The notes beneath the pieces were generated by a model that was given only the letters and a program-made list of their open reading frames with translations, did not search any database and had not been told where the DNA came from. A DNA stretch of 64,000 nt from Lysobacter sp. 5GHs7-4. Lineage in GTDB: Bacteria > Pseudomonadota > Gammaproteobacteria > Xanthomonadales > Xanthomonadaceae. The stretch's first letter is position 1. Each line of letters starts with the position of its first letter. The stretch spans positions 2,560,001 through 2,624,000 of the forward strand of contig NZ_CP089924.1 of NCBI RefSeq assembly GCF_021284765.1, in the 5' to 3' direction. The position numbers were made by a program, and so were the translations under genes. This document shows, in pieces, positions 1 through 8,586 of this stretch.

Positions 1-205
1 GCTGCTTCTCGCGCCTGATCGCACTCTCGAACACGTCATGAAGCTCGAACCATACCAACTGATCGACGCCGTAGGTCTTGGTAAAACCCTCGGCGGCATG
101 TTCACGGTGTTCCCATGCGCGCCGAATCAGGTCTCCGGTGACCCCGATGTACAGGGTGCCGTTGCGTTCGCTGGCCATGATGTAGACGGCGGGTGATTTG
201 TTCAT
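1..205 (-). CDS. GIY-YIG nuclease family protein (3' end outside window)
   Basis: The first 68 codons are visible; the gene runs off the left edge. The start ATG is the complement of 203-205 and gives MNKSPAVYIMASERNGTLYIG. The VYIM...LYIGVT pattern is the GIY-YIG core, followed by RRAWEHREH and a conserved YGVDQLVWFE stretch, as in the small YhbQ/UPF0213-type single-domain proteins of about 90-100 residues. Members have a nuclease fold; the cellular job of this standalone group is not well settled. It follows the kynureninase gene on the same strand after 166 bases with a palindromic repeat, so it is probably a separate unit. Confidence 0.85.
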   Translation of the reverse strand, partial: MNKSPAVYIMASERNGTLYIGVTGDLIRRAWEHREHAAEGFTKTYGVDQLVWFELHDVFESAIRREKQ

Positions 206-221
206 CCTGCTTGGGAGCAAA

Positions 222-254
222 GTCGCTGGATTCCCGCGTTCGCGGGAATGACGG
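222..254. repeat. REP-like palindrome, copy 1
   Basis: A perfect 9-bp inverted repeat with a 2-base centre (ATTCCCGCG tt CGCGGGAAT, 230-249) sits in the frame GTCGCTGGAT...ATGACGG. The same frame, inverted, occurs twice near 61380 and 61490. This is a dispersed small palindromic element typical of Xanthomonad intergenic regions; it may also act as a weak transcription end for the operon to its right. Confidence 0.8.
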
Positions 255-371
255 TCTTGGAGTTACGCAGTCCTCCAGTTACCCGGAAACGCCGAGATCA
301 AACGGAACCCTCGTTCGCTGGAACAACGGCAGCGAGAGCAGCGTAGTGGCCATCGGCTTCGGTTCATAGGC

Positions 372-1658
372 TCACTTTCCGCGCCAACTCTCCACCACCT
401 CCACAAACCGCCACACCTCCGCATGCGTGTTGTACAACGGCGCCGGCGAGATCCGGATCACGTCCGGTTCGCGCCAGTCGCCCAGCACGCCCTGATCGGC
501 GAGGTACTCGAACAGCGCGCGGCCGGCGTCGCGGCCATGTAGGCCGCGGCCGCCGATCACGCGCAGCGACAGCTGGCAGCCGCGCTGGGCTGGGTCGGAC
601 GGGGTGGCGATCTGCAGTGTGTCGGAAAGGCGCTCGCGGATCAGCGCTTCCAGGTAGCCGGTCAGGCGCAGCGACTTGGCGCGCAAGGCCGGCATGCCGA
701 CGCGGTCGAACAGGTCCAACGAGGCGCGCAGCGGCGCCAGGCCGAGGATGGGCGGGTTGCTCAGCTGCCAGCCGTCGGCGCCGGGCGTGGGCACGAACTG
801 CGGCCCCATGCGGAAGCGGGTGGCCGCCTCATGGCCCCACCAGCCGGCGAAACGCGGGCGCTCGCTGTGGGCGTGGCGTTCGTGCACGAAGCAACCGGCG
901 ACCGCGCCGGGACCGGAATTCAGGTACTTGTAATGGCACCACACCGCGAAATCCACGCCGCTGTCGTGCAGCGCCAACTCGCGGTTGCCGACCGCGTGCG
1001 CCAGGTCGAAGCCGCAGACCGCGCCCTGCGCATGCGCCAGGCGCGCGATCGTGGCCGGGTCGAAGGCCTGGCCGCTGCGGTACTGGATGCCCGGCCACAG
1101 CACCAGCGCCAGACGCGGTCCGTGCTCGGCGATCGCGCGCGCTATCGCTTCGGTGGAATAGGTGCCGCCCGGCAGGTCGGGTTCGAGTTCGATCAGATCG
1201 GTGGCCGGGTCGAAGCCGTGGAACTGGATCTGCGAGGCCACGGCGTGGCGGTCGGACGGGAACGCGCCGGCCTCGATCAGGATCGCCGGGCGCTCGCGCG
1301 TAGGCCGGTAGAAGCTGACCATCATCAGGTGCAGGTTGGCGGTCAGCGAGTTCATCGCCACCACCTCCGCCGGCCGCGCACCGACCAGGCGCGCCAGCGG
1401 TTCGCGCACCAGCTCGTGATACGACATCCACTGCGCCTGGCCGGTGAAATGGCCTTCGACGGCTTCGTGCTCCCACTTGCTCAGCACCTCCTCGACGTGC
1501 GCGCGCGCGCCGCGCGGCTGCAGACCCAGCGAATTTCCGCAGAAATACGCTTGTTCGCGGCCGCCGTGACGCGGCAGCAGGAATTCGCCGCGCAGGCTCG
1601 GCAGCGGATCGGCGGCATCCAGGGCGAGGGCGTGGTGTTCGGAGTACGGATCGGTCAT
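372..1658 (-). CDS. kynU: kynureninase
   Basis: PLP enzyme of fold type I that cleaves kynurenine or 3-hydroxykynurenine to anthranilate or 3-hydroxyanthranilate plus alanine, in the cytoplasm. The 428-residue length is normal. The PLP lysine is K244 in HYKYLNSGPG and the cofactor-binding aspartate is D218 in FDLAHAVGN; YFCGNSLGLQP near residue 40 is the usual N-terminal signature. It is the last gene of the minus-strand operon, 82 bases after the ACMS decarboxylase stop, the widest gap in the operon. The neighbours act on 3-hydroxyanthranilate, so 3-hydroxykynurenine is the likely substrate. Confidence 0.97.
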   Translation of the reverse strand: MTDPYSEHHALALDAADPLPSLRGEFLLPRHGGREQAYFCGNSLGLQPRGARAHVEEVLSKWEHEAVEGHFTGQAQWMSYHELVREPLARLVGARPAEVVAMNSLTANLHLMMVSFYRPTRERPAILIEAGAFPSDRHAVASQIQFHGFDPATDLIELEPDLPGGTYSTEAIARAIAEHGPRLALVLWPGIQYRSGQAFDPATIARLAHAQGAVCGFDLAHAVGNRELALHDSGVDFAVWCHYKYLNSGPGAVAGCFVHERHAHSERPRFAGWWGHEAATRFRMGPQFVPTPGADGWQLSNPPILGLAPLRASLDLFDRVGMPALRAKSLRLTGYLEALIRERLSDTLQIATPSDPAQRGCQLSLRVIGGRGLHGRDAGRALFEYLADQGVLGDWREPDVIRISPAPLYNTHAEVWRFVEVVESWRGK

Positions 1659-1740
1659 GGATTCGGCGCGGTTTCGCGTTCGTAAGCGTGCAGGCGCAGG
1701 CGGTGCTGCACGAAGCAGTGAGGGGACGACATGGCCGCGA

Positions 1741-2751
1741 TCAGGTGAAGCGCGACAGCGGCAGGCCCAGCCATTCCAGCGCGGTGCCGTGGTACAGGCG
1801 CGCCTGGTCGGCCGGCGCCAGCGACAGCGAGGCGATGCCGGCGCCGGGTTCCTGTTCGCCCAGCGGGAACGGGTAGTCGGTGCCCAGCATCACCCGCGAC
1901 ACGCCGCAGGTGTCGAGCAAGTATTGCAGTGCGCGCGGGTCGGCCACCCAGGAGTCGAAATACATGCGTCCCAGGTACTCGCGCGGATTGCGCGGGTTGT
2001 CGGTGGCCACCAGGTCCGGGCGCATGTTGAAACCGTGCTCGATGCGGCCGATGGTGTAGGGGAAGCTGCCGCCGCCGTGGGCCATGCAGATCTTCAGCTT
2101 GGGCAGGCGTTCCAGCACGCCGCCGAACACCAGGCAGCAGGCCGCGCGCGATTGTTCGGCCGGCATGCCGACCAGCCACGGCAGCCAGTACTTGGGCATG
2201 CTGGCCGTGCCCATCATGTCCCAGGGGTGGACCAGGATCGCCGCGCCCAGGTCGCTGGCGGCCTGGAAGAACTCGAACAGTTCCGGCGCGTCCAGGTTCC
2301 AGTCGTTGACGTGGCTGCCGATCTGCACGCCTTGCAGGCCCAGCTGGTCCATGCAGCGTTCCAGCTCCTGCACCGCCAGCCGCGGCGACTGCAGCGGCAC
2401 GGTGCCGATGCCGGCGTAGTGGCGCGGGTGGGCGCGGCAGGTCTGCGCCATGTGGTCGTTGAGCGCCTGATGCAGTTCCAGCGCGTGATGCGGCTTGGCC
2501 CAGTAGCTGAACATCACCGGTACCGTGCTGATCACCTGCACCTGCACGCCGAAGCGCGCGTAGTCGTCGATGCGCTCCTGCGGATCCCAGGTCTTGGACC
2601 AGATTTCGCGGAAAAACTTGCCGTCCTTGTAGATGCGGTGGCGGCCGTCGTCGGTGTGATGGATCACCGGGAAGCGCTCGTCGCCGAACTTGCGCGCCAG
2701 GTCGGGCCAGTCGCGCGGCAGGTAATGGGCGTGGGTGTCGATCTTGAGCAT
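1741..2751 (-). CDS. nbaD: 2-amino-3-carboxymuconate-6-semialdehyde decarboxylase (ACMSD)
   Basis: Zinc enzyme of the amidohydrolase superfamily that removes CO2 from ACMS, steering ring-cleavage product away from quinolinate and towards 2-aminomuconate semialdehyde. The 336 residues match the family length. Metal ligands are visible at the expected spacing: H7 and H9 (DTHAHYLP), H175 (VHPWD), H225 (MAHGGG) and D292 (GTDYPFP). The start lies 9 bases after the amidohydrolase stop. The gene sits between the dioxygenase that makes its substrate and kynureninase, which supports the assignment strongly. Confidence 0.96.
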   Translation of the reverse strand: MLKIDTHAHYLPRDWPDLARKFGDERFPVIHHTDDGRHRIYKDGKFFREIWSKTWDPQERIDDYARFGVQVQVISTVPVMFSYWAKPHHALELHQALNDHMAQTCRAHPRHYAGIGTVPLQSPRLAVQELERCMDQLGLQGVQIGSHVNDWNLDAPELFEFFQAASDLGAAILVHPWDMMGTASMPKYWLPWLVGMPAEQSRAACCLVFGGVLERLPKLKICMAHGGGSFPYTIGRIEHGFNMRPDLVATDNPRNPREYLGRMYFDSWVADPRALQYLLDTCGVSRVMLGTDYPFPLGEQEPGAGIASLSLAPADQARLYHGTALEWLGLPLSRFT

Positions 2752-2760
2752 GCGCCGAGT

Positions 2761-4110
2761 CTACTTGGCCGGCTCCGCTGCTGGCGATCCCGGCGCGGCC
2801 TGGTCGCAGTCGCCCAGGCAGACCAGGCGCCCGCCCTGCATGACCATGCGCATGCGCAGCAGCTGCGAGACGTCGCGCTGGGGGTCGCCGTCGACCGCGA
2901 TCAGGTCGGCCCGGTGGCCCACGCGCAGCCGGCCGAGCTCGTCGCCCAGGCCCAGCGCGTCGGCGTTGCCGACGGTCGCGGCGCGCACCGCCTGCGGCAG
3001 CGGCACGCCGGATTCGACGTAGTAGCCGACCTCCAGCGCGGTCGCGGTCGGCTCGAAGCTGGGGCCGCCGTCGGTGCCCAGCGCCAACGGCACGCCGGCG
3101 CGCCAGGCGCGTCCGGGCACGGTCTTGGCCGCATCGGCCCAGGCGCGCAGCTCGTCGGCGGAACGGCCGTCGCGTCCGCCCGCGAACAGGTCCAGCCGGG
3201 ACGCGACATGGTGGGCGATGAAGACGGTGGGGACCAGGTAGGCGCGCTTGCGCTTGAACAGCGCCACCGATTCGTCGTCGAAGTAGCTGCCGTGTTCGAT
3301 GGTGCGCACGCCCGCGCGCAGCGCCAGATTGATCGCGGCGGTGCTGTGGGCGTGCGCCGCGACCGGGCGGTCGGCCTGGCGCGCGGCGGCCACCGCGTTG
3401 ACCACTTCGTCCTCGAACATGGCCGGCTCGGCCTGCGGGCGTCCGCCGGCTTCGCGTCCCGAGCCGGACACGGTCAGTTTGATCCAGTCGGCGCCGTCCT
3501 CGATGTTCTGGCGCACCGCGCGCCGGCACGATTCCGGGCCGTCGCAGGCCGCGGGCGAGTAGGGGATATGCCAGGACGGGGCGCGCTTGGCGCCGTGTCC
3601 GCCGGTGCGCGAGATGGTGCGGCCGCTGGCGAGGATGCGCGGCCCTTCGATCAGGCCGCTGTCGATCGCGTCGCGCACGGCGTAGGTCACGCCGGTGTTG
3701 TCGCTGGTATCGCGCACGGTGGTGACGCCGGCGCGCAGCAGCCGGCGCGCGTAGGACGCGGTGGCCAGCGCCAGCCGCGCCGGCGAGCCGTAAGTGTCCT
3801 CGTCCACGTCGGCCTTGGTCGACAGATGCATGTGCAGGTCGATCAGGCCCGGCAGCACGGTGGCCTGGGACAGGTCGAGCACGCGCGCGCCGGGCTCGAT
3901 GGCTGGATTCAGACCCGGTTCGATCCGCAGCAGCCGTTGCTCGCGTATCACCAGGGTGTGCGGGCCCAGGCTGGGCTCGCCGGGCTCGGCGATCAGCCGC
4001 CCGGCCAGCACCACGGTCGGCGCTGCCGCGGGCGTCGGCGCAGCGGCGGACGCGGCGCCCGAGGCCAGCGCGGCGGACAGGAGCAGCAGCGCGGTGGGTA
4101 GCGCAGGCAT
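2761..4110 (-). CDS. secreted metal-dependent amidohydrolase
   Basis: A 449-residue amidohydrolase-superfamily protein with an N-terminal signal peptide (hydrophobic LLLLSAALASG, cleavage probably after ASAA near residue 23). Metal-site motifs run in order: DLHMHLS, a lysine region (WIKLTVSG), AHAHST, IEHGSY and GTDGG, as in imidazolonepropionase-like and Xaa-Pro dipeptidase-like members. The substrate cannot be read from sequence. It lies 13 bases after the dioxygenase and 9 bases before ACMSD, so it is co-transcribed with a cytoplasmic pathway although it looks exported; it could release tryptophan or kynurenine from a conjugate or peptide, but that is only inference. Confidence 0.85.
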   Translation of the reverse strand: MPALPTALLLLSAALASGAASAAAPTPAAAPTVVLAGRLIAEPGEPSLGPHTLVIREQRLLRIEPGLNPAIEPGARVLDLSQATVLPGLIDLHMHLSTKADVDEDTYGSPARLALATASYARRLLRAGVTTVRDTSDNTGVTYAVRDAIDSGLIEGPRILASGRTISRTGGHGAKRAPSWHIPYSPAACDGPESCRRAVRQNIEDGADWIKLTVSGSGREAGGRPQAEPAMFEDEVVNAVAAARQADRPVAAHAHSTAAINLALRAGVRTIEHGSYFDDESVALFKRKRAYLVPTVFIAHHVASRLDLFAGGRDGRSADELRAWADAAKTVPGRAWRAGVPLALGTDGGPSFEPTATALEVGYYVESGVPLPQAVRAATVGNADALGLGDELGRLRVGHRADLIAVDGDPQRDVSQLLRMRMVMQGGRLVCLGDCDQAAPGSPAAEPAK

Positions 4111-4123
4111 GGGGCGCTGCGCG

Positions 4124-4669
4124 TCAGGTGTCGGGCATGGTGTAGCGCGCGGGCGCCGGATTGAGGTGCCCGCACTGTTTGCAGCTGCGGTGTTCGCGCG
4201 AGGCGTAGAAGCGGTCGAACACCGGCGGGAAGTCGGTCTCGATATTGCGCAGGTGGAAGTACTCTTCGTACAGCTTGTGGTTGCAGCGTTCGCAGAACCA
4301 CATCAGGCCGTCGTCCTCGTCCGCACGGCGGCGGCGCTCGATCACCAGCCCGATCGAATCGGGCATGCGCTGCGGCGAATGCGGCACGCACGGCGGCAGC
4401 AGGAAGGTTTCGCCGGCGCGGATCGGAATATCGCGCACCGCGCTGCTTCCATCAGGCATGGACTCCTGGATGCGCAGCACCATCTCGCCCTCGAGCTGGT
4501 AGAACCACTCCGCGCCCTCGTCCCAGTGATAGTCGGTGCGCTGGTTGGGGCCGCCGACCACCATCACGATGAAGTCGCCGGCGTAGATCACCTTGTTGCC
4601 CACCGGCGGCTTGAGCAGGTGGCGGTGCTCCTCGATCCAGGCCTGCAGGTTGATCGGTCCGGGCAGCAT
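4124..4669 (-). CDS. nbaC: 3-hydroxyanthranilate 3,4-dioxygenase
   Basis: Fe(II) cupin dioxygenase that opens the ring of 3-hydroxyanthranilate to ACMS. The 181-residue length is that of the bacterial enzyme. Active-site residues are seen as R44, H48 and E54 in [12 protein letters not shown], with H97 as the probable third iron ligand. The C-terminus has the rubredoxin-like second iron site, C126-x2-C129 and C163-x2-C166. The gene begins 3 bases after the RidA-family gene and ends 13 bases before the amidohydrolase. It makes the substrate for the ACMSD encoded two genes downstream. Confidence 0.97.
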   Translation of the reverse strand: MLPGPINLQAWIEEHRHLLKPPVGNKVIYAGDFIVMVVGGPNQRTDYHWDEGAEWFYQLEGEMVLRIQESMPDGSSAVRDIPIRAGETFLLPPCVPHSPQRMPDSIGLVIERRRRADEDDGLMWFCERCNHKLYEEYFHLRNIETDFPPVFDRFYASREHRSCKQCGHLNPAPARYTMPDT

Positions 4670-4672
4670 GGC

Positions 4673-5107
4673 TTACTCCCCGTCGCGCGGCAGGCGCGCG
4701 ACGCATTTGAGTTCGATCGCGATCGGCGTCGGCAGCGCGGTGATGCCCAGGGTGGTGCGGCAGGGCGCGCGGTCGATGTCGGGAAAATACTCGGCCCACA
4801 CCGCGTTGTAGGCGGCGAAGTCGCGCGCCATGTCGGTGAGGTAGACGGTCACGTCGACCAGGTCGTCCCAGGACGCGCCGCTGGCTTCCAGCACGGTGCG
4901 CACGTTGGCGAACACGGCGTGGCATTGCAGGACGATGTCGTAGGCCAGCAGGCCGCCGTCGGCGTCGTGGACGTTGCCGGGGATGCCGTTGCTGGCCGGA
5001 TCGCGCGGGCCGATGCCGGACAGGAACAGCAGTTCGCCGACCCGGCGCGCGTGCGGGTACAGCCCGACCGGACGCGGCGCGGCATCGGCGCGGATGCTGT
5101 CGCTCAT
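4673..5107 (-). CDS. nbaF: RidA/YjgF family protein, probable 2-aminomuconate deaminase
   Basis: A 144-residue RidA-fold protein. The start is the ATG complementary to 5105-5107, which overlaps the carbonic anhydrase stop as ATGA; longer reading frames upstream are only shadows of that gene. The sequence has the family core (LFLSGIGPRDP, a conserved region around TVYLTDM, and an arginine in DRAPCRTTLG). In nitrobenzoate and tryptophan degraders the 2-aminomuconate deaminase is a RidA-family enzyme encoded next to nbaC, nbaD and nbaE, and that is the reason for the symbol. A generic enamine deaminase is the alternative. Confidence 0.82.
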   Translation of the reverse strand: MSDSIRADAAPRPVGLYPHARRVGELLFLSGIGPRDPASNGIPGNVHDADGGLLAYDIVLQCHAVFANVRTVLEASGASWDDLVDVTVYLTDMARDFAAYNAVWAEYFPDIDRAPCRTTLGITALPTPIAIELKCVARLPRDGE

Positions 5108-5784
5108 CGCGGCGAGCCGCCGTGGGTGGAGTGCACGCGCGCGGTCGCGCTGTCGTAGGCCGATTGCAGTTGCTCGTGCGCGGCGATGTCCATGCCCAGG
5201 TCGTTGACGCGGCCGTTGCGCAGGCTGTAGACCCAGCCGTGCACGGTCAGCGGCTGGCCGCGCGACCAGGCGTCGCGCACGATCGTGGTCAGGCAGACGT
5301 TCTGCACCTGCTCGATCACGTTGAGTTCGCACAAACGGTCGTGGCGCTCGTCCTGGTGGGCGTGGCTGATGCAGGACACGTGCTTGTCGGCGACATCGGT
5401 AACGTGGCGCAGCCAGTTGTCGACCAGGCCGTAGCGGTGGCCGTGCAGGGCCGCGTGCACGCCGCCGCAGCCGTAGTGGCCGACCACCAGGATGTGCTTG
5501 ACCTTGAGCACGTCGACCGCGAACTGGATCACCGACAGGCAGTTGAGGTCGGTGTGCACGACCACGTTGGCGATATTGCGGTGGACGAACACCTCGCCGG
5601 GCGCGAGGTCGATGATCTGGTTGGCCGGCACGCGCGAATCCGAACAGCCGATCCACAGATACTCCGGCGCCTGCTGACGCGACAGCCTGGCGAAAAACTC
5701 CGGGTCTTCGGCGCTGATCCGTTGCGACCATTCGCGGTTGCGGGCCAGCAGGTCTTCGAGTGAGTTCATAGGGGTTCGCGGCAA
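5104..5784 (-). CDS. can: beta-class carbonic anhydrase
   Basis: Zinc enzyme interconverting CO2 and bicarbonate in the cytoplasm. The 226 residues include the zinc ligands C47, H103 and C106 (CSDSRV and HYGCGG) and the D49-R51 dyad of the active site. Start ATG is 4 bases after the stop of the preceding secreted protein and the stop overlaps the RidA gene by 4 bases, so it is translationally coupled inside the kynurenine operon. Since the ACMSD of this operon releases CO2, a role in handling that CO2, as with cynT in cyanate operons, is a reasonable inference. Confidence 0.96.
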   Translation of the reverse strand: MPRTPMNSLEDLLARNREWSQRISAEDPEFFARLSRQQAPEYLWIGCSDSRVPANQIIDLAPGEVFVHRNIANVVVHTDLNCLSVIQFAVDVLKVKHILVVGHYGCGGVHAALHGHRYGLVDNWLRHVTDVADKHVSCISHAHQDERHDRLCELNVIEQVQNVCLTTIVRDAWSRGQPLTVHGWVYSLRNGRVNDLGMDIAAHEQLQSAYDSATARVHSTHGGSPR

Positions 5785-5788
5785 GGGA

Positions 5789-7162
5789 CTAGGGGGAAAC
5801 GGGTCGAGCGCAGGCGCGCGCCTGCGCCGCCTGCGCGGGCGTGCACACCTTCAGCAGGCGGCGCACGACCACGTCGCCGCGACCGTCACGCACGGTGAGG
5901 TCGTAACGCCCAGGCTTCAGATACAGGGGCAGATGACGTTCGGCCGCCGACAGCACCACGGTCTGGTCGGCCGGTACCGCGTCGTCGCTTTCCCGCACGT
6001 AGCGCGCTTGCAGCGCGCAGGGCAGGCGCGCCAGGCAAGGCTGCAGGTCGGCGGACAGATCGATCGGGTAGCGCTGTCCGCCCAGGCGCATCCAGTCGGG
6101 TCGGACGGTCGCGTCCGGCGTGTCGGGGAAGGCCATCGTGACGTCGTGGCGCTGCGGCCACAGCGCCCAGGCGCGCAGCGTGCCGCGCGCCACCAGCACG
6201 CTGGGCTGGGCCGGGCGGAATTCCGCCGCCAGACGGTCGGCGACCGATGGCGTCTCGCCCGGCGGCGCCGGCGACAGCAGCGCCTGATCCACGCTCAGCG
6301 GCTCGATGCCGCTCAGGCGCTGGAACTCCATCGCCATCGGCCGCGTGGTGGGCCCGAAACCGCCCGGCGCCTTGTCGATGTGGGCGTAACCGGCATGCAC
6401 CAGCAGCTTGGCGCGCGGGTTGGCGTGGAACACGCGCTCGATCAGATTCTGCGCCTGTCGGGTTTCGCGCTGTTGCTGGGTCTGGCCGGGAATGCCGACG
6501 GAGTCGTAAGGCACCAGCACGTAGCCCAGGCGCAGCGCGCTGCGGATGATTTCGGCGTAGATCGGATCGCCGCTGTAGTAACCGCTGCGCTGGTACAGCG
6601 GATAGCCGCGCCGCGTCAGCCCGGTGTCGGACGCATCCAGCGTTTCCAGCGCCAGGTGGGTGTAGCCCAATGCGCGCAGGCGCGGCAGCAGGGCCAGGGT
6701 CAGGCGACGGGTTTCGTTGCGGTGGTGCGCTTCGTTGATCATCACGGCGCGGCGGCCGGCGGCGCGCGCGACGATCCAGTCCGACGCGGGCACGGCGACG
6801 TCGTGTTGGCGGTTGGGCAGCACGAACGCGTCCGGCGTTTCCTCCCAGAACGGCATGCTGCGGTCGGCGTCGTTCGGGCGTCCGAAGAAGCCGTACTGGG
6901 TCGCCAGCATCTGTCCGACCTCGGCGGCCAGCGCTTCGTCGCCGCCGCTGTCGTAGCCGTAGGCCAGCAGGAAACGGCGGTACTCGTCGGGCTGGGCGTT
7001 GAACTGGCGGTAGAACTCGTCGATCGGATCCGGCGGCAGACCTTGCGCCTGCGCGAGGCCGGTGGCCGCGAGCAGCCAGGCCGCCAACAGGGCGAATACG
7101 CCTTTCAAGGACACGGGCGGCGTGGCGCGGATCGGCAGCGGCGACTTCATGTCAGGACTCAT
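5789..7162 (-). CDS. secreted ChaN/TraB/erythromycin-esterase-like protein, function unknown
   Basis: A 457-residue protein. Start chosen at the ATG complementary to 7160-7162, which overlaps the dehydrogenase stop (ATGA); an ATG four codons later is possible. Residues about 17-40 form a signal peptide ending in GLAQAQ. Motifs NEAHH (143-147), LETL (172-175), RETRQAQN (232-239) and LVHAGYAH (254-261) match the pattern of the ChaN/TraB/EreA group: an acidic-histidine motif, a Glu strand motif, an Arg-Glu helix and a terminal G-x-H. The reaction is unknown. A C-terminal domain of about 150 residues ending in a Cys pair (VCTPAQAAQARACA) has no obvious family. Confidence 0.7.
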   Translation of the reverse strand: MSPDMKSPLPIRATPPVSLKGVFALLAAWLLAATGLAQAQGLPPDPIDEFYRQFNAQPDEYRRFLLAYGYDSGGDEALAAEVGQMLATQYGFFGRPNDADRSMPFWEETPDAFVLPNRQHDVAVPASDWIVARAAGRRAVMINEAHHRNETRRLTLALLPRLRALGYTHLALETLDASDTGLTRRGYPLYQRSGYYSGDPIYAEIIRSALRLGYVLVPYDSVGIPGQTQQQRETRQAQNLIERVFHANPRAKLLVHAGYAHIDKAPGGFGPTTRPMAMEFQRLSGIEPLSVDQALLSPAPPGETPSVADRLAAEFRPAQPSVLVARGTLRAWALWPQRHDVTMAFPDTPDATVRPDWMRLGGQRYPIDLSADLQPCLARLPCALQARYVRESDDAVPADQTVVLSAAERHLPLYLKPGRYDLTVRDGRGDVVVRRLLKVCTPAQAAQARACARPVSP

Positions 7163-8586
7163 CCCAGGTGCAGGCCGACGTTCTTGGCCTCGGTGAAGAA
7201 ACGCATGGCTTCGATGCCGCCTTCGCGGCCCAGGCCGGAGGCGCCGACGCCGCCGAACGGCGTGCGCAGGTCGCGTTGCAGCCAGGTGTTGATCCAGACC
7301 ATGCCCACGCGCAACTGCGCGGCCAGGCGGTGGGCGCGGTTGAGGTCGCGCGTCCAGATCGAGGCCGACAGGCCGTAGTCGCCGGCGTTGGCCAGCGCCA
7401 GCGCGTGGCTGTCGTCGTCGAAGGGCTGCAGGGTCACGACCGGGCCGAAGATCTCCTCGCAGTTGCTCGCGCTGTCCGGGCCCAGGCCTTCGATCACGGT
7501 CGGCGCCACGTACCAGCCTTCGCGGTCCAAGGCCTGCCCGCCGCACAGGACCTGGCCGCCTTCCTCGCGGGCGCGCGCCAACGCACGCAGGACTTTGTCG
7601 TAATGCGCCTGCGACACCAGCGGGCCCAGGGTGGTGGTTTCGTCCGCGGGCGCGCCGGCGCGCAGCGCTTGCGCGCGCTCGACCATGGCCTGACGCACCT
7701 CGGCGTAGATCGGGCGCTCCACCAGCAGGCGCGAACCGCACAAGCAGATCTGCCCCGAGTTCTGGAACGCCGAGCGCACCAGGGTGTCGAGCTGCGCGCG
7801 CCAGTCGCTGTCGGCGAACACCAGGGTCGGGTTCTTGCCGCCCAGTTCCAGCGACACCTTCTTGAGTTTGGGCGCGGCCAGCGCGGCGATGCGCTGGCCG
7901 ACGACGGTGCTGCCGGTGAACGACACCGCGCGCACCGCGTCGTGGTTCACCAGCGGCTCGCCCACGTCCGGGCCCAGGCCGTGGACGATGTTGAGCACGC
8001 CCGGCGGAAAACCGATCTCGATCGCCAGCTCGCCCAGCATCGTCGCGGTGGCCGGCGTGATCTCCGACGGCTTGGCGACCACCGCGTTGCCGGCGGCCAG
8101 CGCGGGCGCGATCTTCCAGGTGAACAGGTACAGCGGCAGGTTCCACGGCGAGATCGTCGCGACCACGCCCAGCGGCGCGCGCAAGGTGTAGTTGAGCCCG
8201 GCCTGGCCGTGGTGGGATTCGCTGGCGAACTGGGTGGCGGCGTGGGCGAAGAAACGCAGGTTGGACACCGCGCGCGGGATCTCCGCCTCGCGCGCCAGCC
8301 GGATCGGCTTGCCGGCGTCTTCGGACTCGGCGCGTGCGAATGCGTCCAGGCGCGATTCCAGCGCGTCGGCCAACTTCTCCAGCCAGCGTGCGCGTTCGCT
8401 GTGGGGCAGGGCGGCCCAGGCCGGAAAAGCGCGGCGGGCGGCGGCGATGGCGGCCTCGACATCGGCGGCATCGCCGGCGGCGACTTTTGCATACGCCTGC
8501 GCATTGGCAGGGTCGTATACGTCTAGCCAACGGCCGCTGGCGGGGTCGCGGGACTGTCCGTCGATGCAGTGCCGGAAATATCGCAT
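7159..8586 (-). CDS. nbaE: 2-aminomuconate-6-semialdehyde dehydrogenase (aldehyde dehydrogenase family)
   Basis: NAD-dependent aldehyde dehydrogenase of 475 residues. N149 (SPWNLP), general base E247 (LELGGKNP) and catalytic C281 (GQICLCG) are present. The family includes 2-hydroxymuconic and 2-aminomuconic semialdehyde dehydrogenases; the position as first gene of a cluster with nbaC, nbaD and a RidA deaminase favours the aminomuconic substrate. It is the promoter-proximal gene of the minus-strand operon and faces the TldD locus across 306 bases. Confidence 0.9.
   Translation of the reverse strand: MRYFRHCIDGQSRDPASGRWLDVYDPANAQAYAKVAAGDAADVEAAIAAARRAFPAWAALPHSERARWLEKLADALESRLDAFARAESEDAGKPIRLAREAEIPRAVSNLRFFAHAATQFASESHHGQAGLNYTLRAPLGVVATISPWNLPLYLFTWKIAPALAAGNAVVAKPSEITPATATMLGELAIEIGFPPGVLNIVHGLGPDVGEPLVNHDAVRAVSFTGSTVVGQRIAALAAPKLKKVSLELGGKNPTLVFADSDWRAQLDTLVRSAFQNSGQICLCGSRLLVERPIYAEVRQAMVERAQALRAGAPADETTTLGPLVSQAHYDKVLRALARAREEGGQVLCGGQALDREGWYVAPTVIEGLGPDSASNCEEIFGPVVTLQPFDDDSHALALANAGDYGLSASIWTRDLNRAHRLAAQLRVGMVWINTWLQRDLRTPFGGVGASGLGREGGIEAMRFFTEAKNVGLHLG

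Noticed and set aside
1655..3529. 624-codon minus-strand frame across ACMSD and the amidohydrolase
   Set aside because: Different frame from two genes with intact metal-site motifs; no domain of its own.
5738..7378. 546-codon plus-strand frame opposite the ChaN-like gene
   Set aside because: Antisense shadow, biased composition, no ribosome binding site.
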